NCBI RefSeq assembly: GCF_030035675.1
Contig: NC_084483.1
Coordinates: 6,405,501-6,469,500 of the forward strand
Reading direction: 5' to 3'
Length of the DNA stretch: 64,000 nt
Source: Rhineura floridana
Lineage: Eukaryota > Chordata > Lepidosauria > Squamata > Rhineuridae
The notes beneath the pieces were generated by a model that searched no databases, had not been told where the DNA came from, and was given only the letters and a program-made list of their open reading frames with translations. The stretch's first letter is position 1; each line of letters begins with the position of its first letter. Shown piece by piece: positions 9,854-21,479 of the stretch. The position numbers and the translations under genes are program-made.

Positions 9854-11753
9854 AGATGTCCTCAAAGCTTCCTCTGGTCATTTTTCTATTGATACTTTTC
9901 AGCTTGTAAAACCTAAGGATGTGGACAGGATTCTGGGGGAATCGAGGGCCTCTAGTTGTTCCCTTGACCCTTGCCTATCCTGATTAATCAAATCTGCCAG
10001 AGGGGCTGACTGGTTGGCATATTTAATTCACACCTCCCTAAGGGAAGGTTCTATGCCAACATTGTTGAAGGAGGCTGTGATAAGACCTTTGTTAAAAAAG
10101 CCTTCATTAGGCCCTGCGGATCTTAACAACTTCTGCCCAGTCTCTAATCTCCCCTTTCTGGGCAAGGTGATTTAAAGGGCTCAAGTTTTCCTGAATGAAT
10201 TGGATTATCTAGACCCTTTTCAATCAGGCTTCAGGCCTGGACATGGCACAGAGACTGCCTTGGTCACCCTACTTGATGACCTATGCCGTGCATCAGATAG
10301 GGGGAGTGCATCCCTGTTGGTGCTGCTGGACCTCTTGGCGGCCTTCAATATGATCAACCATGGTATCCTTCTGGGCCATTTAGCTGGGGTGGGATTGGGA
10401 GGCATAGTTTAACGGTGGCTCCGGTTCTACCTGATGGACAGGACCCAGAAAGTGGTGGTGAGAGACTACTGCTTGACCCCCCTGGCCTTTGGCCTGTGGG
10501 GTAACGCAAAGTTCCATTTTGTCTCCCATGCTCTTTAACATTTATATGAAATCACTGGGAGAGGTCATCAGGAGATTTGGAATACAATGTCATCAATATG
10601 CTGATGACACTCAGCTCTATCTCTCCTTACCACCTGATTGTAGGGAGGGAGTGCTCATCCTAAACCGGTGCCTGGAGGTTGTGAAGGGCTGGATGTGGGC
10701 TAACAAACTGAAACATAATCCAGACAAGACAGATGTACTGCTGGTCAAGGGAAATACTGCACCAGGGACAGGGTTGAAACCTGTTCTGGATAGGGTTGCA
10801 CTCCCCTTGAAGGAGGAGGTCCACATTTTGGGAGTCCTCCTGGATCCTGCCCTGCTCCTTGAATATCAGGTGGTTGCGGTAGCCAGGCGTGCTTTTAGCC
10901 AACTCAAACTGGTCTACCAGCTGTGTCCGTTCCTAAAGGCAGTTTACTTGGCCACAGTGACACATGCATTGGTGACATCGAGGCTTGATTACTATAACAC
11001 ACTCTATATGGGGCTGCCTTTGAGAACGGTTCAGAAATTACAGTTGGTTCAAAATGCAGCAGCCAGAATATTAACTGGAGCATGACGCAGGGAACATATC
11101 ACCCCTGTGCTTTATCAACTCCACTGGCTCCCAATTTGCTTCCAGGTCCAATTCAAAGTGCTGGTTCTGACCTTTAAAGCCCTAAATGGCCTTGGACCAA
11201 TGTACCTGAGGGACCGCTTATGCCCATATGTACCTGCCCGGTATTTAAGATCATCTGCCTCTGGTCTCCTCTGCATGCTTGGAGTGAAAGATGGTAGACT
11301 GACAGGTACGTGGGAGAGAGCTTTTTCAGCTGTGGCCCCCAAGCTTTGGAACACTGTACCCCAAGAAGTCCACTCTGCTCCCTCCCTGATGGTTTTCTGG
11401 AGACTTCTGAAAATGATATTGTTCTGGAGAGCCTTTGGGAGGGACTGAAGGTAGAGCCTGACACTGATTTTATGGTTTTATGTCTTCTATGTTAAATTTT
11501 ACCCTTGTAGTCCCCTTTAGTACCACTCCCTATATATATACAACTTTCAAAACTGTCATATATATAATTTTAATTGTATTTTATGTATTTTAATTTATGT
11601 ATTTTAATTTTAATTTGTTAATGTTTTTGTGATTTTATTGTTTACAATGTTATTATGTATGTGCTTGATTTTATTTTTGTAAGCCACCCTGAGTGCCCTA
11701 TTATAGGGTAGAAGGGTGGGATAGAAATATTTTAAATAAATAAATAAATAAAA
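9854..11753 (+). mobile_element. L2 LINE inserted in CR1 (RT to 3' end)
   Basis: A 5'-truncated L2. The RT domain includes [20 protein letters not shown] (about 10,210-10,270), SILSPMLFNIYM (about 10,515-10,550) and catalytic YADD at 10,597-10,608 within HQYADDTQLY. The C-terminal part shows VTSRLDYYNTLYMGLPLRTV and FSAVAPKLWNTVPQEV. In-frame stops occur near 10,170, 10,410 and 11,083, so it is inactive. The 3' UTR ends gtaagccaccctgagtgccc, a G-rich block and (AAAT)n up to 11,753. The flanks share only atc (9,851-9,853 and 11,754-11,756), a minimal target duplication as often seen for L2. Confidence 0.9.
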
Positions 11754-14162
11754 ATCCACCTGATAGTTGTTCCATCCAGCCCACATTTAGCCAGCTTGCT
11801 AATCAGAATACCATGGGGCATTTTATCAAAAGCTTTGCTGAAGTCGAGATATATAATGTCCACAGCATTCCCGCAGTCTACAAGGGAGGTTAAGTTTAGT
11901 CTGGCAGGATTTGTTGTTGATAAATCCATGTTGGCATCTAGTAGTCACTGCATTGTTTTCAAGGTGCTTACAGACTGATCTCTTTATAATCTGCTCCAGA
12001 ATTTCCCCAGGGATTGATGTCAAGCTGACTGGTCTGTAGTTCCCTAGTTCCTCCCTTTTGCCCTTTTTAAAGATAGGGACAATATTAGCCCTCCTTCAGT
12101 TATTCAGCATTTCACCCATTCTCCATGATTTCGCAAAGATAATAGACAGTGGTTCCAAGAGTTCTTCAGCCAGTTCCTTCAATATTCTAGGATGCAGTTC
12201 ATCAGGTCCTGGAGATCTGAACTTGTTCAAAGTGTAGGTATTCCTTAACATTTGTCTATCAATCTCAAGCTCCAATCCTGTTCCTTCAACTTCACTTTTC
12301 CCAGGAGACTTATAGTCCCTCTTCTGAGAGAAGACTGAGCCAAAGTATGAATTGACCACTTCTGCATTTTCTTTGTCATCATTTTGCCATCTGCATTTAG
12401 TAGCTGTTCAACCAGTTCATTTCTGGTTTTTACTATGGACATACCTGAAGAAAGCTTTTTTTGTTGCTTTTGGCATCTCTCACTAACCTCAGCTCATTCT
12501 CAGCTTTAACCTTCCTGACACCATCCCTGCAATTCCGTGCTACCTGTCTCTATTCTTCCTTTGTGGTCTTGCCTTCCTTCCACTTCCTGTATGTGTCCTT
12601 TTTTGTTTTCAGGGCATCTCTAAGCTTTTTGTGAAACCACATTGGCTTCTTCTGCTGTCTTTCCCCTTTATTCCTTGACAGAAATGCCATCGTGCATTTA
12701 GAATTTCCTCTTTTAGAAAGTCCCATCCATCTTGGACTCCTTTTCTCTTGAGGGCCGTTTGCCATGGAACCTTAGTTACCATTGTTCTGTGTTTATTAAA
12801 ATCGGCTTTCCTGAAGTTCAGGATATGAGTATGGCTGCTCTTAGCTTTTGCTTTCTTTAAATTCAAGAACTCTAGTATGGCGTGGCCACTTTCCTCCAGA
12901 GTTCCTGTAACTGCCACTACATCCACCAAGTCATCTCTGTTGGTTAGAATCAAATCAAGGATAGGTGATCCTCTGGGTGCTTCCTCCACTTTCTGTAGGA
13001 GAAAGTTATCTCCAACACAAGTCAGAAATTTCTTGGAGGGGCCGTGTTTGGCAGAATTTGTCTCCCAACAGATATTGGGATAATTGAAGTCCCCCATTAC
13101 TACCACATCATGCCTCCTCGAAACACTGGCAATTTGCTTTGCAAATGTTTCATCCTTGTTTACTCCTTGACTGGGTGGTTGGTAGTAGATTCCTACTACC
13201 ATGTTCTATTCTTTGCCCCATTAATTTTTACCCAGATACTCTCGGTGGAGTTACCAAGCTCATCCTCCTGTATTCCTGTGCAGGGACATATATTTTTAAC
13301 ACGTAGCACGACTCCACCTCCCTTCCCATTCCTTCTCTTCTTTTTGAACAAAGTATATCCTAGTCAATTATTATATTCCAGTCATGGGAGTTATCCCACC
13401 AAATTTCAGTTATACCTATCGAGTCGTATTTACTCTCCTGTTTTAAGAGTTCACGTTTGTCCTGTTTATTTCCCATACTCTGGGCATTAGTATACAGACA
13501 TCAAAGACCATGTGATTTATGGCCTGGCTTCCTTCCTATATTTTTATGAAGACTATTACTGGGTCCCATTAGAGCAGTTCCCTCTTACTGTGCACAAGCC
13601 TTTGTTAGTCGTTAACACTACATTTATGCCTCTCTCTCCCTTAGGATTCAGTTTAAAGCTCTCCTGATGAATTTCTCCATGCTAAGGCCAAACACATTCT
13701 TCCCAGGTTCAACCCATCACTTGCCAGTAGTCCATCTTCCAGCAAGCATATCCTGTGGTCCCAGAATCCAAATCTCTTGCATCAGCACCACCTTCATAGC
13801 CAGTCATTCACCCAGAGTATATTTCTTTCCCTTTCTGCTTCTCTTCTAAATACTGGAAGGATGGACGAGAAAACTATCTGGGCCCTAAAGTCCTTGAGTT
13901 TCCTTCCCAGAGCTTCAAAGTCTGATGTGATTTCTTCATAGCTCTGCTTGATGGTATCATTAGTTCCCACATGGATGAGAAGAAAGGGATATCTGTCAGT
14001 GGGCTTAATGACCAATGTCGGATCTCTAATCCATCCTCCAGGGAGGCAGCATACTTAGGGAGGCAGCATACCTGGCGAATCCATGGATCTTCTTGGCATA
14101 CTTGGGCTTCCCACGCCTCCTCCTCCTCTTCTCTTCTTCTTGTTGTGGGGCGTTGTTTCATA
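11754..14162 (-). mobile_element. CR1 LINE, 5' portion (ORF1 end, endonuclease, RT start)
   Basis: Continuation of 8,813-9,853, read right to left. The endonuclease C-terminal half is an open frame at 12,609-13,202 with DVVVMGDFNYPNICW and SPILDLILTNRDDL. The linker and RT start at 12,096-12,359 include FRSPGPDELHPRILKELAEE and SIIFAKSWRMGEM. RT block ITSIPGEILEQIIKRSV and ISRLQQSFDKMPHGILISKL lie at 11,780-12,023. The endonuclease N-terminal part is near 13,205-13,490 and ORF1 at 13,794-14,162. Together with the 3' portion this is close to a full-length CR1. Multiple stops and frameshifts make it inactive. Confidence 0.88.
13794..14162 (-). pseudogene. CR1 ORF1 with esterase-like domain, decayed
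   Basis: Two overlapping frames give EEEEAWEAQVCQEDPWIRQV, VCCLPKYAASLED, then TDRYPFLLIHVGTNDTIKQS and AQIVFSSILPVFRREA. CR1 ORF1 proteins are known to carry a GDSL/SGNH-type esterase-like domain; the VGTND motif and the 'FSSILPV' strand are the characteristic pieces. The Ser-bearing GDS block expected upstream is not clear here. The frame changes once near 14,010-14,040. It is interrupted upstream by a small CR1 at 14,163-14,383. Confidence 0.75.
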
Positions 14163-14383
14163 CAATCATAGAATAGTAGAGTTGGAAGGGCCCTATAAGG
14201 CCATCAAGTCCAACCTCCTGCTCAATGCAGGAATCCAAAGTAAAGCATACCCGATGGGTGGCTGTCCAGCTGCCTCTTGAATGCCTGCAGTGTTGGAGAG
14301 CCCACCACCTCCCTAGGTAATTTGTTCCATTGTACCGCTCTAATGGTTAGGAAGTTTGTCCTGATGTTCAGTTGATATCTGGG
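14163..14383 (-). mobile_element. Short 5'-truncated CR1 nested in CR1 ORF1
   Basis: Only the last ~220 bases of a CR1: terminus aatcatagaatagtagagtt, then the antisense of the conserved 3' region (caagtccaacctcctgctca, tgtccagctgcctcttgaat). The same segment ends the CR1 copies at 8,813 and 32,040. It splits ORF1 of the larger CR1. Confidence 0.85.
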
Positions 14384-14385
14384 TT

Positions 14386-14522
14386 CCAGATTTCATTGCC
14401 TCTGTTTTATTCCCTCTGCTTGACTGAGCTTCAGCCTCTCTCACACTGTCATGTGGGGTCTCCTGTAATTGTTCCTCTACATACTGTTTAATCATTAAAA
14501 CCTCCCAGTGGGTTACATAAAA
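14386..14522 (-). mobile_element. CR1 ORF1, N-terminal remnant
   Basis: The minus-strand frame KQYVEEQLQETPHDSVREAE (14,340-14,525 frame) is polar and coiled-coil-like, as expected for CR1 ORF1 upstream of the esterase-like domain. Position and strand fit continuation of 13,794-14,162 beyond the nested CR1. Confidence 0.5.
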
Positions 14523-14762
14523 CATAAAATACCCATTAAAAGTACTGATGAAATCAAGTGTTAAAAATAGGTTAACCCAGAATTTTTCAGACTTAAAACA
14601 TCCAGCAGTTTATTTATATTTTCAAAATATACATAAAATCATCATTTTTAATATATATATATATACACATTATAAGATGAAATTACATATTCAAATGCAT
14701 GTCAAACTTAAATGTTGGGGTAGGCGCGCTTAAACAAAAAAGTTTTCAAAAACTGCAGCGAA
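14523..14762 (-). mobile_element. Old L2-like LINE fragment (left part)
   Basis: Antisense L2-type 3' coding/UTR sequence (ttaaacaaaaaagttttcaa, gcgaaggcaaatgcctt). It is split by ORF1-only copy A and continues at 16,790-16,945. Confidence 0.5.
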
Positions 14763-14779
14763 GGCAAATGCCTTATATC
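14763..14779. repeat. Target-site duplication of ORF1-only copy A (left)
   Basis: ggcaaatgccttatatc, repeated exactly at 16,773-16,789: 17 of 17 bases. Confidence 0.97.
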
Positions 14780-16772
14780 TTTTTTTTTTTTTTTCAATAA
14801 TTTTTATTCAGATTTTCATAAAACATACAAGACAAAATCATAAAACATTCAAAGACAAAAAACAAAATCAAAAATAGTTAAACAAAAAGAAAAAAAGAAA
14901 AAAAAAACAAAAATAAAAAATAAAGAGTAAAATATTGACTTCCCATTTGTCAAAGATCAAATCAGTTATAAGTCTATAATATATAACAATCCTGTCTCTT
15001 AAGTCATATTATAAAATCACTTTCCTCCAGTAGTTATCTTACTTAATCATCAAATCTCATAAACATTACTTTATTCTTTCCACAAAAAGTCAAAGAGAGG
15101 TTTCAATTCTTTAAGAAATATATCTATCAATTTTTTTTTTTCCAGATAAGCATATCGATTAATCCATCTCATTACTAATTATGATAATCTTATTGTCATA
15201 ACCATAGTCAAAATAAACATTTCAATTAATCCATCACATCAGAATCTGTTAGGTTCAAAATTTCAGTAGCCATTGTTCTATTATCTCTATTAGTTCCATT
15301 TTCCATCTTCCATCTTCAGTAGTCTTGTTAAGTCCATTAATTTCAATATCCAATCTTCCATTATCAGTATTCCATAATAATCTTGCTGTCAAAGCCATAG
15401 TCATATAGTAAGAGTCTGATGGGGATTACCTCTATCCCAAATATTTTCTTGCCATCCATTCTGAATAGGTTGCTGAAATACTGCTGTAAAATCATATCTC
15501 TGTTCTTTTTTTCAAAATACACTGGGTCATCTCTTAAAAGTTTTTCCATTGTCACATGGCTGCAGTTAATTCCATAGATTTTCTCTATATTGGGCTCCAT
15601 CACATCATTCCAGTCCAGAAGATTATCCATGCCATTGATAACTTTATCTCTAGAATCTTCATTCATTTCTTCAGAGATAACATTGAGTTCCAAACAATAG
15701 ATTTTATTTCTAAAGTCCATAGACTCCAAATCTTGTTCCTGTTCCACGTTGGTTCCAATCTCCGGGATCTCCTCTCTCACAGGGACCCCTATTCCAGTCT
15801 CCAGGGTCACCTCTCTCACAGGGACCCCTGTTCCAATCTCCGGGGTCTCCTCTCTCACAGGGACCCCTTCCAGGGTCACCTCTCTCACAGGGACCCTTAT
15901 ATCTTTAATCTCCTGCTTCATTTTACTCAATTCAATTTTCATTATCTCAATCTCATCCATTATTTTCTGAAACATAGTTATTTCCAGATTTTCAGCCACT
16001 TTCTTAATTGCCATTTTAAAAGAAAAATATAGGAAAACCACTTCTTATTTCAGCAACAATTGGGTTAATACTCCAAACTTGGTGACATCACAGTATAAAC
16101 AGAGCAGACAGCCTTATCTCTCCAATAGTTAAGTAAACAAAATGCAGTTCCCAGGATCGAAACAATTAATGGCAATCGTCAAGAAACAGATTCGTCAAAA
16201 TAAAATAGACCAAAAAGAGAGTAGTCTCAAAACAGTATAATATTTTTCAAAATAAAAATCTGGAATAGAAATCCCTCTTCTGTGTATATCTTTAGAATGC
16301 AAATCCAGGACAGCTTTTTGCAACAAAAACAGAGATAAGCTATTAATTAGTGCGTAGCAGAGAGAAGTTATGGCTCCCCAGTGAGATGTCAAAAACTGAT
16401 CAATCTGGCAAATCTCTTTTAAACAGCAACAATTTAAGTCAAGTAAAAGAAAAATATAGAAAGAAGGGTGCTTGCCTGTTAGTGCGTTCTCTCTTAGAAG
16501 ATAAGATGAACGTTCGCTTTAACAGATAGAGCTTGCTGTTGAAAATCCGTCCCACCTTCGTCGGCTGGACCTCGTCCCATAAATTAATGAGATCTGGTCG
16601 TCCCAACAAAAATAGGCTTTGAGGTTAATCTCTTCGTTTCTCCCTACCCGGGAGAAGTTTAATCAGTCAAAAAAAAAAGAAAAAACTGACTGATATATCT
16701 GAATAAGCTTCTTTTGAGGCAGGAGCCCGTCTCAAAAGCAGGCACAGGCTAAGTCACCCTTCCCGGAAGTCC
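14780..16772 (-). mobile_element. ORF1-only L1-like element, copy A (complete)
   Basis: Non-autonomous LINE-like element of about 1,993 bases. The 5' end (at 16,772 on the minus strand) reads ACTTCCGGGAAGGGTGAC. A 5' UTR of about 760 bases precedes one ORF (15,364-16,014), and a 3' UTR of about 580 bases ends in AATAAAAATTATTGAAAA plus poly(A) (poly(T) at 14,780-14,794). A perfect 17-bp TSD marks complete insertion by an L1-type mechanism. No endonuclease or reverse transcriptase coding exists between the TSDs, so it must be mobilised in trans. It is inserted in an old L2 fragment. Confidence 0.9.
15364..16014 (-). CDS. L1 ORF1p-like protein, copy A (216 aa)
   Basis: Predicted RNA-binding nucleic-acid chaperone of the L1 ORF1p type. 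The start chosen is MAIKKVAENLE (ATG at 16,012-16,014, A at -3 and G at +4); an upstream in-frame Met adds nine hydrophobic residues not conserved in copy B. Domains: short coiled coil (about 1-38), four units of a 13-residue repeat (GVPVREETPEIGT and variants, about 39-87), an RRM-like domain from NKIYCLELNVISEE to EKIYGINCSHV, and a C-terminal domain with LLRDDPVYFEKKNRDMILQQ and GKKIFGIEVIPIRLL. The last block corresponds to the 'RD..V.F' and 'RLL' region of L1 ORF1p. The coiled coil is shorter than in copies B and C (it lacks TKQNLRQGCKELK). No stops or shifts. Homology is inferred from pattern, not searched. Confidence 0.82.
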   Translation of the reverse strand: MAIKKVAENLEITMFQKIMDEIEIMKIELSKMKQEIKDIRVPVREVTLEGVPVREETPEIGTGVPVREVTLETGIGVPVREEIPEIGTNVEQEQDLESMDFRNKIYCLELNVISEEMNEDSRDKVINGMDNLLDWNDVMEPNIEKIYGINCSHVTMEKLLRDDPVYFEKKNRDMILQQYFSNLFRMDGKKIFGIEVIPIRLLLYDYGFDSKIIMEY

Positions 16773-16789
16773 GGCAAATGCCTTATATC
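16773..16789. repeat. Target-site duplication of ORF1-only copy A (right)
   Basis: Exact repeat of 14,763-14,779. Confidence 0.97.
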
Positions 16790-16960
16790 AATGGGCAAGG
16801 TGTGGGTGCTGCCCCACTGAAGATTGATTCCTTGCAAGTACAGAATGAACATTATGTGGCACTTGTAGAAGTGCCAGTTCAGCAAATCAAAGGGCCTGAG
16901 TGGGCATATAAGGGGTAAGGAATGCCAATGCTGCAAACTTCTCATTTTATGCTCAGCTTG
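16790..16960 (-). mobile_element. Old L2-like LINE fragment (right part)
   Basis: The minus-strand frame includes HWHSLPLICPLRPFDLLNWH and LYLQGINLQWGSTHTLPID. This is the recurring translation of L2-type 3' sequence, joined to 14,523-14,762 once copy A is ignored. Confidence 0.5.
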
Positions 16961-17084
16961 TACATATATATGTAAAGAGGTACTGAAGACAACCCTCTTT
17001 ATCCTGGCTTTTAATACCTGAGATATGTATTTTTAGGACTCACCCTATTCTCTTGAGACAAATTTATTTTAACAGACTTTTTTA

Positions 17085-17165
17085 AAAAATGTATTTTTAA
17101 ATTATTGCAATCCGCCCTGGGACCTCATGGTGAAGGGTAGGTAAGAAATTCAATTAATAACCAAC
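17085..17165 (+). repeat. L2-type 3' tail
   Basis: attgcaatccgccctgggac, then ggtgaagggtaggtaagaaa and an AT-rich end. Another detached L2-like tail. Confidence 0.5.
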
Positions 17166-17257
17166 AAGCAAACCAACCAACCTTATATCATAGAAATGAC
17201 ATAAATCGCCAGTGGTCTCCATTCCATGGAAGCAGAAACGAAGGGATATGGTGGGAG

Positions 17258-17693
17258 CAGGGATGGGGGACAAATTCAATTCAGTTCACATTTAAAGCTG
17301 AATTTATCAAATTTGCACTTTCTGAAACAATATGAGAACTGAAACACAGCCATTGTTCAAAATGCACACTTATCTGAATATTGCAGTGCAGTTCTTCAAC
17401 CAAGTGACGTTTACAAAAATGCATATGTTAGAGCAAAATATGCACAAAATGAATATATTGGTGAAAATAACATACAAAAAATTGTTACATTAGGATAAAT
17501 AGCTTGCCAACATGTGTACATTAGTCAAAACGTCATGGAAAAATGTATTTATTAAGAGAAATTAGCCCTAAAATGCTGAAGAATTTTCATGAGGGGTTTA
17601 AAAAAAACACCTGGAAATTGTTGCAGTAATGTAGAAAACCAAATTTAAGATTAGAAAAATAAGAAACTGAGAGATCTGATCATTCCATCCCTA
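17258..17693 (-). mobile_element. hAT-like non-autonomous DNA transposon (family 2, copy 1)
   Basis: Ends are CAGGGATGG (17,258) and CCATCCCTA (to 17,693). The flanks ggtgggag and gctgggac are an imperfect 8-bp duplication (6/8), which fits hAT. The AT-rich interior has no ORF. Its reverse complement aligns along its length with 58,548-58,985 (shared catgaaaattcttcagcatt, cagaaagtgcaaatttgata). Confidence 0.75.
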
Positions 17694-17701
17694 GCTGGGA
17701 C

Positions 17702-20107
17702 TCCTGAAACCTCTCACAGTTCAGAGACTGGGGGCCATGTAACAATATTCACGTTGATACCAAGTCTTTTGAAAAACTGCTTTTATCTGCCTTATTTATT
17801 GTATTTTTATTGTTGTATATGGCTGTGTTTAAAAGTTCTGACATTCCTGTGTCTCTGGGATTACCACCTCCTGATTCCCAAACACCTGGATCAGGAAATC
17901 CCCGGGACATCCACCTCAACTTGGGTCAGATATGCCCTCTGACCCAGAAGCTTCAGCCCCACCACCTTTTCCCCATAAGATGACTACTGGTGTAATCTGT
18001 CTGTAAAATTGGTATAGGTATAGGTACAAAATAGGACCTTAGTTTGGTAGCACTCTTGACCAAGCTGACATGTAGGATTTTGAATCAAACAAATAGACAT
18101 TATATATAAGATGTTAAATGTGATTGTAAATTAATAAGTTGTTGTTATCCCTATCCTACCTACCTGTCCTACCCCACTAATCCCATTGAAATCCTCCCCC
18201 AAAACCCCAGCCCTTCTAACTCAATGTTCTCTACTTGATTTCTAATCCTATCTAACTCTGTCAAACCCCAATGGTTTTTGTCTTCAAAACTCCCCTTGGA
18301 ATTATCACTCACACATCCCCTCCCACCTGTCATACCTCAGCTGCACCTACTAACATTCTATTAGCACTTTCTTACCTGAACACAATTTCAAAACAGTTTT
18401 AAACATATAAATAATTCTGATTTCATTACACAGTCCATGCATTTTCCATATAAAAATAAAGTGTTCCCTTGCAGTGTAATTTTCATATCCATATACATAC
18501 ATATACTATTTAGCACATTCTTTATGTAGTTGTGTGTGTGCATCCATTTATATGTGGGTTTTAAAATGTTTTATATATTAGGTGTATATATGGATGGGAT
18601 ATACATACTGTATATATAATATTTTGAATTCTAAATATTGTGTTCAAGCATTTATCCTCATATGTAGGCTTGTGAAGAATTTAGTGCTAAATAAATGCTG
18701 CCTCCAACCAGGCAAGATAAAACATGAATCATTGCATTAAAAACCTCTAACAAGTCTATCTGCTTTTTGAAATGACTGGGAGATGAAAGAGAGGAGTCTC
18801 ATTTAAGAAGGCCCAACGGAACAGTTCTGCATTTATATAGCTGTTATCAAAAGCAATTCATTTGGAGATCAAATAGACTGACAGATAGGACAAGCTGGGG
18901 ATCACAGCAGCCTTCAGGCAGCCAAAAGCAAGGATGGTTTCCCAGTACCATCACTAATATTGGGCCTAGTCAATGCTTGAGTCTATTATGGCATGCAGTA
19001 AATGTCATCAGAATTTTAATGTGCACTGCTCACGCTTGGTGCTGACTTGTAGGCTAGGGAGCAGAGAGAAAGCATCCCTCAGCCTGGTTTTTGAAGGAAT
19101 ATCCTCCTTTGAGCCAAGCCTGGTTGTTATTTATTTAGAAAAAAAGGTGACAGTGCTGGCAATGGGAAAGAACAAAAGACAAAGCCAACCTCATTCCCAG
19201 CATCCTCTAAGCAAATGGCTGTTGTAGTCAGATCATTGATACCTGCTTTGCCAGTGTGCTCAGTAGACACTTTCATTTACTTAAACAAAGGCCATACCAA
19301 ACTGACTGGATGTCTGAATACAGTATGCTGCAATTCATCCAAAATAAGTAGGAGCTTCTAGCTTTGCACCAGCACACTCAGAATGTCACACTAAGAGGAT
19401 ATAGCTCATGATTTCATCCCCCAAAAGCTCCTAAGCTGAAAGAAATCCAGTCAGAAATATGGACCTGTGTGTGATTTGTGTACAAGTATCTCTATCTCCA
19501 ATAAAGAGAGTGGGTCAATTCTTCTGCTAAATATCTTACTCCATCTCCACAGTGCATCTTTCAGTGCATTCTGCCTGTCTGTCTCCATACTGAATTACAT
19601 CCCTTCTTCATTTATCTTTATGCTGCCATTACCTTTCCCTGTGATAATGCTCCAGACAAATTTGTGGTGTTTATGTAAAAAAAGAGGCACCATTGGAGAT
19701 GATAGTGGCATTGATCATTGCTGCATTTCAGATAATTATTCTTCTACTGTATTTCTGATTATTATGAATGACCATATAATATGTCTTCCACAATTTAATC
19801 TTGAATATACCAAAGATCAGATTATTGAATCATACTGTGAATTCCTTTGTACCTCTTGACAGTTTTTTTCCTTCTGGTACGTCAGGAGCCCTCTTTTGGA
19901 CATAACAGAGCAATCCCTGTCCTTTTTAATGACAGGATTTATTTGTCGTAAGCTATGTTGTACACCATGCAATTCATAGCCGTGCCTTCCCTTGATGGAA
20001 AATCAGATGATATAGTAAGTGAAAATAGAGTAAGATTTACCCCAGTAGCTGTATAGACATAAGGATGCTAGATCAGCGGTATAACATGACCTGAGACTTC
20101 AAGGTGG
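17702..20107. other. Unassigned sequence
   Basis: About 2.4 kb with no recognised repeat, RNA or convincing exon. It contains AT-rich stretches and a short (TG)n near 18,531-18,540. The frames at 18,973-19,227 and 19,467-19,859 have no recognisable domain. Confidence 0.5.
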
Positions 20108-20735
20108 GGCCTGGTGATGTCACATGGTCTAGACTGGATTACTGCAATGCATTCTATGTGGGGCTGCCTTTGAAGACAGTTCGGAAACTACAGCTAGTGC
20201 AAAAAGCAGCTGCTAGACTGCTGACGAGGACTAGGCGGTCTGCACATATAACACCTGTTTTGGCTCGTTTGCACTGGCTACCTATTTGTTTCTGGGCCAA
20301 ATTCAAAGTGCTAGTTTTGACTTATAAAGCCTTACACGGCGCGGGAGCACAATACCTAGCGGAACGCCTCTCCCGATATGAACCTACCCGTTCACTACGT
20401 TCAACATCTAAGGCCCTCCTCTGAGCTCTGACTCATAGAGATGCTCGGAGGGTAGTAACAAAATCTAGGGCCTTTTCAGTGGTTGCCCCCAATTTATGGA
20501 ACAGTTTCTCCGATGAGGTGCGCCTGGCGCCTACACTTTTATCTTTTCGACGCCAGTTTAAAACCTTTTTATTCTCCCAGGCATTTTAATCTATTTGTGT
20601 TTTTAATCTATATCAGGTTGTTTACTTGTTTAATAATGTATATTTTGCTGTTCTTGTGATTTTACTGCATTTTATCCATGTTGTGCACCGCCCTGAGAGC
20701 CCTTGGGCTGTGGGCGGTATGTAAATCGAATAAAA
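20108..20735 (+). mobile_element. L2 LINE 3' end (lineage A)
   Basis: 5'-truncated L2. The frame 20,104-20,424 includes SRLDYCNAFYVGLPLKTVRK, RRSAHITPVLARLHWLPICF and YKALHGAGAQYLAERLSRYE. After a TGA at about 20,422, coding resemblance continues (SRAFSVVAPNLWNSF) to about 20,588. The 3' UTR ends tgtgcaccgccctgagagcc, tgggcggtatgtaaatcg and (AAAT)n. Same lineage as 31,441-31,730 and 48,584-49,815. Confidence 0.9.
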
Positions 20736-20790
<55 letters not shown>

Positions 20791-20792
20791 AT
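20736..20792 (+). repeat. (AAAT)n microsatellite at L2 tail
   Basis: About 14 units of aaat, grown from the L2 3' tail. Confidence 0.95.
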
Positions 20793-21390
20793 GGTTGCCA
20801 ACTCTTAAGAATCACAAACCCACACCATCTGGTGTGAGGGTGGAGACAACTGGGAAAATGGTAGAGGCAGGTGGTATGAAGGCAGGCCAGGGAAAATGAG
20901 AAAATCTGAGTTTAGATTTGGAAATTTAGGAGGGAGACTAAAAAACCTCTTTTGCCATATTTTTTTCAAGAATTTTGAATGTAACACTTTTTAAAGTGGG
21001 ATTTTAAAATAATAATGCTACAGTGACCTACCCTTGAAGGTAGTAATGATGGTTGCTTTATTGACACATTTGTCTGGATTACTAAACCATTCCAAAGATG
21101 AAAACAGGGACGTGTGGAATTGTTGAACCCATATCTTTTATTCTAATACCAAGGGCCATTGCCTGCTGAGGTTTACATACATATACCACAAACTATTTCA
21201 CAATGCTGGACACTGTGTTCCATTTGCTGTATTTGCTTACTCTCCAATATTAAATCCAAGAGAGTGTTTGCCCTTGCACCTACAGATGTACTTGAAAAAT
21301 ATAATTGTAAGGCTGCATTCAGATGTGGGGATTATTGTGTTAGTTTTACAGGATATAATACTAGTGCTTTTATCCCTCTTTCTATTGTTT
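20793..21390. other. Unassigned sequence
   Basis: Nothing recognised. Confidence 0.5.
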
Positions 21391-21458
21391 TATTATTTAT
21401 TTATTTATTGTATTTATATACCGCCCCATAGCTGAAGCTCTCTGGGCGGTTTACAGTA
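21391..21458 (-). repeat. L2 3' tail, minus strand
   Basis: Reverse complement reads taaaccgcccagagagcttc, ggggcggtatataaat and (AAAT)n: a lineage-A-like L2 tail of under 70 bases. It abuts an oppositely oriented L2 end. Confidence 0.7.
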
Positions 21459-21479
21459 ACTATTGTTCCTTTTCCACTT

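Noticed and set aside
15556-16032. 158-codon plus-strand frame opposite the copy A ORF1
   Set aside because: Antisense shadow of the real ORF; the same shadow appears opposite copies B and C and has no domain.
18973-19859. Frames at 18,973-19,227 and 19,467-19,859 as host exons
   Set aside because: No known domain, no convincing splice signals and codon use unremarkable. Left as unassigned sequence.
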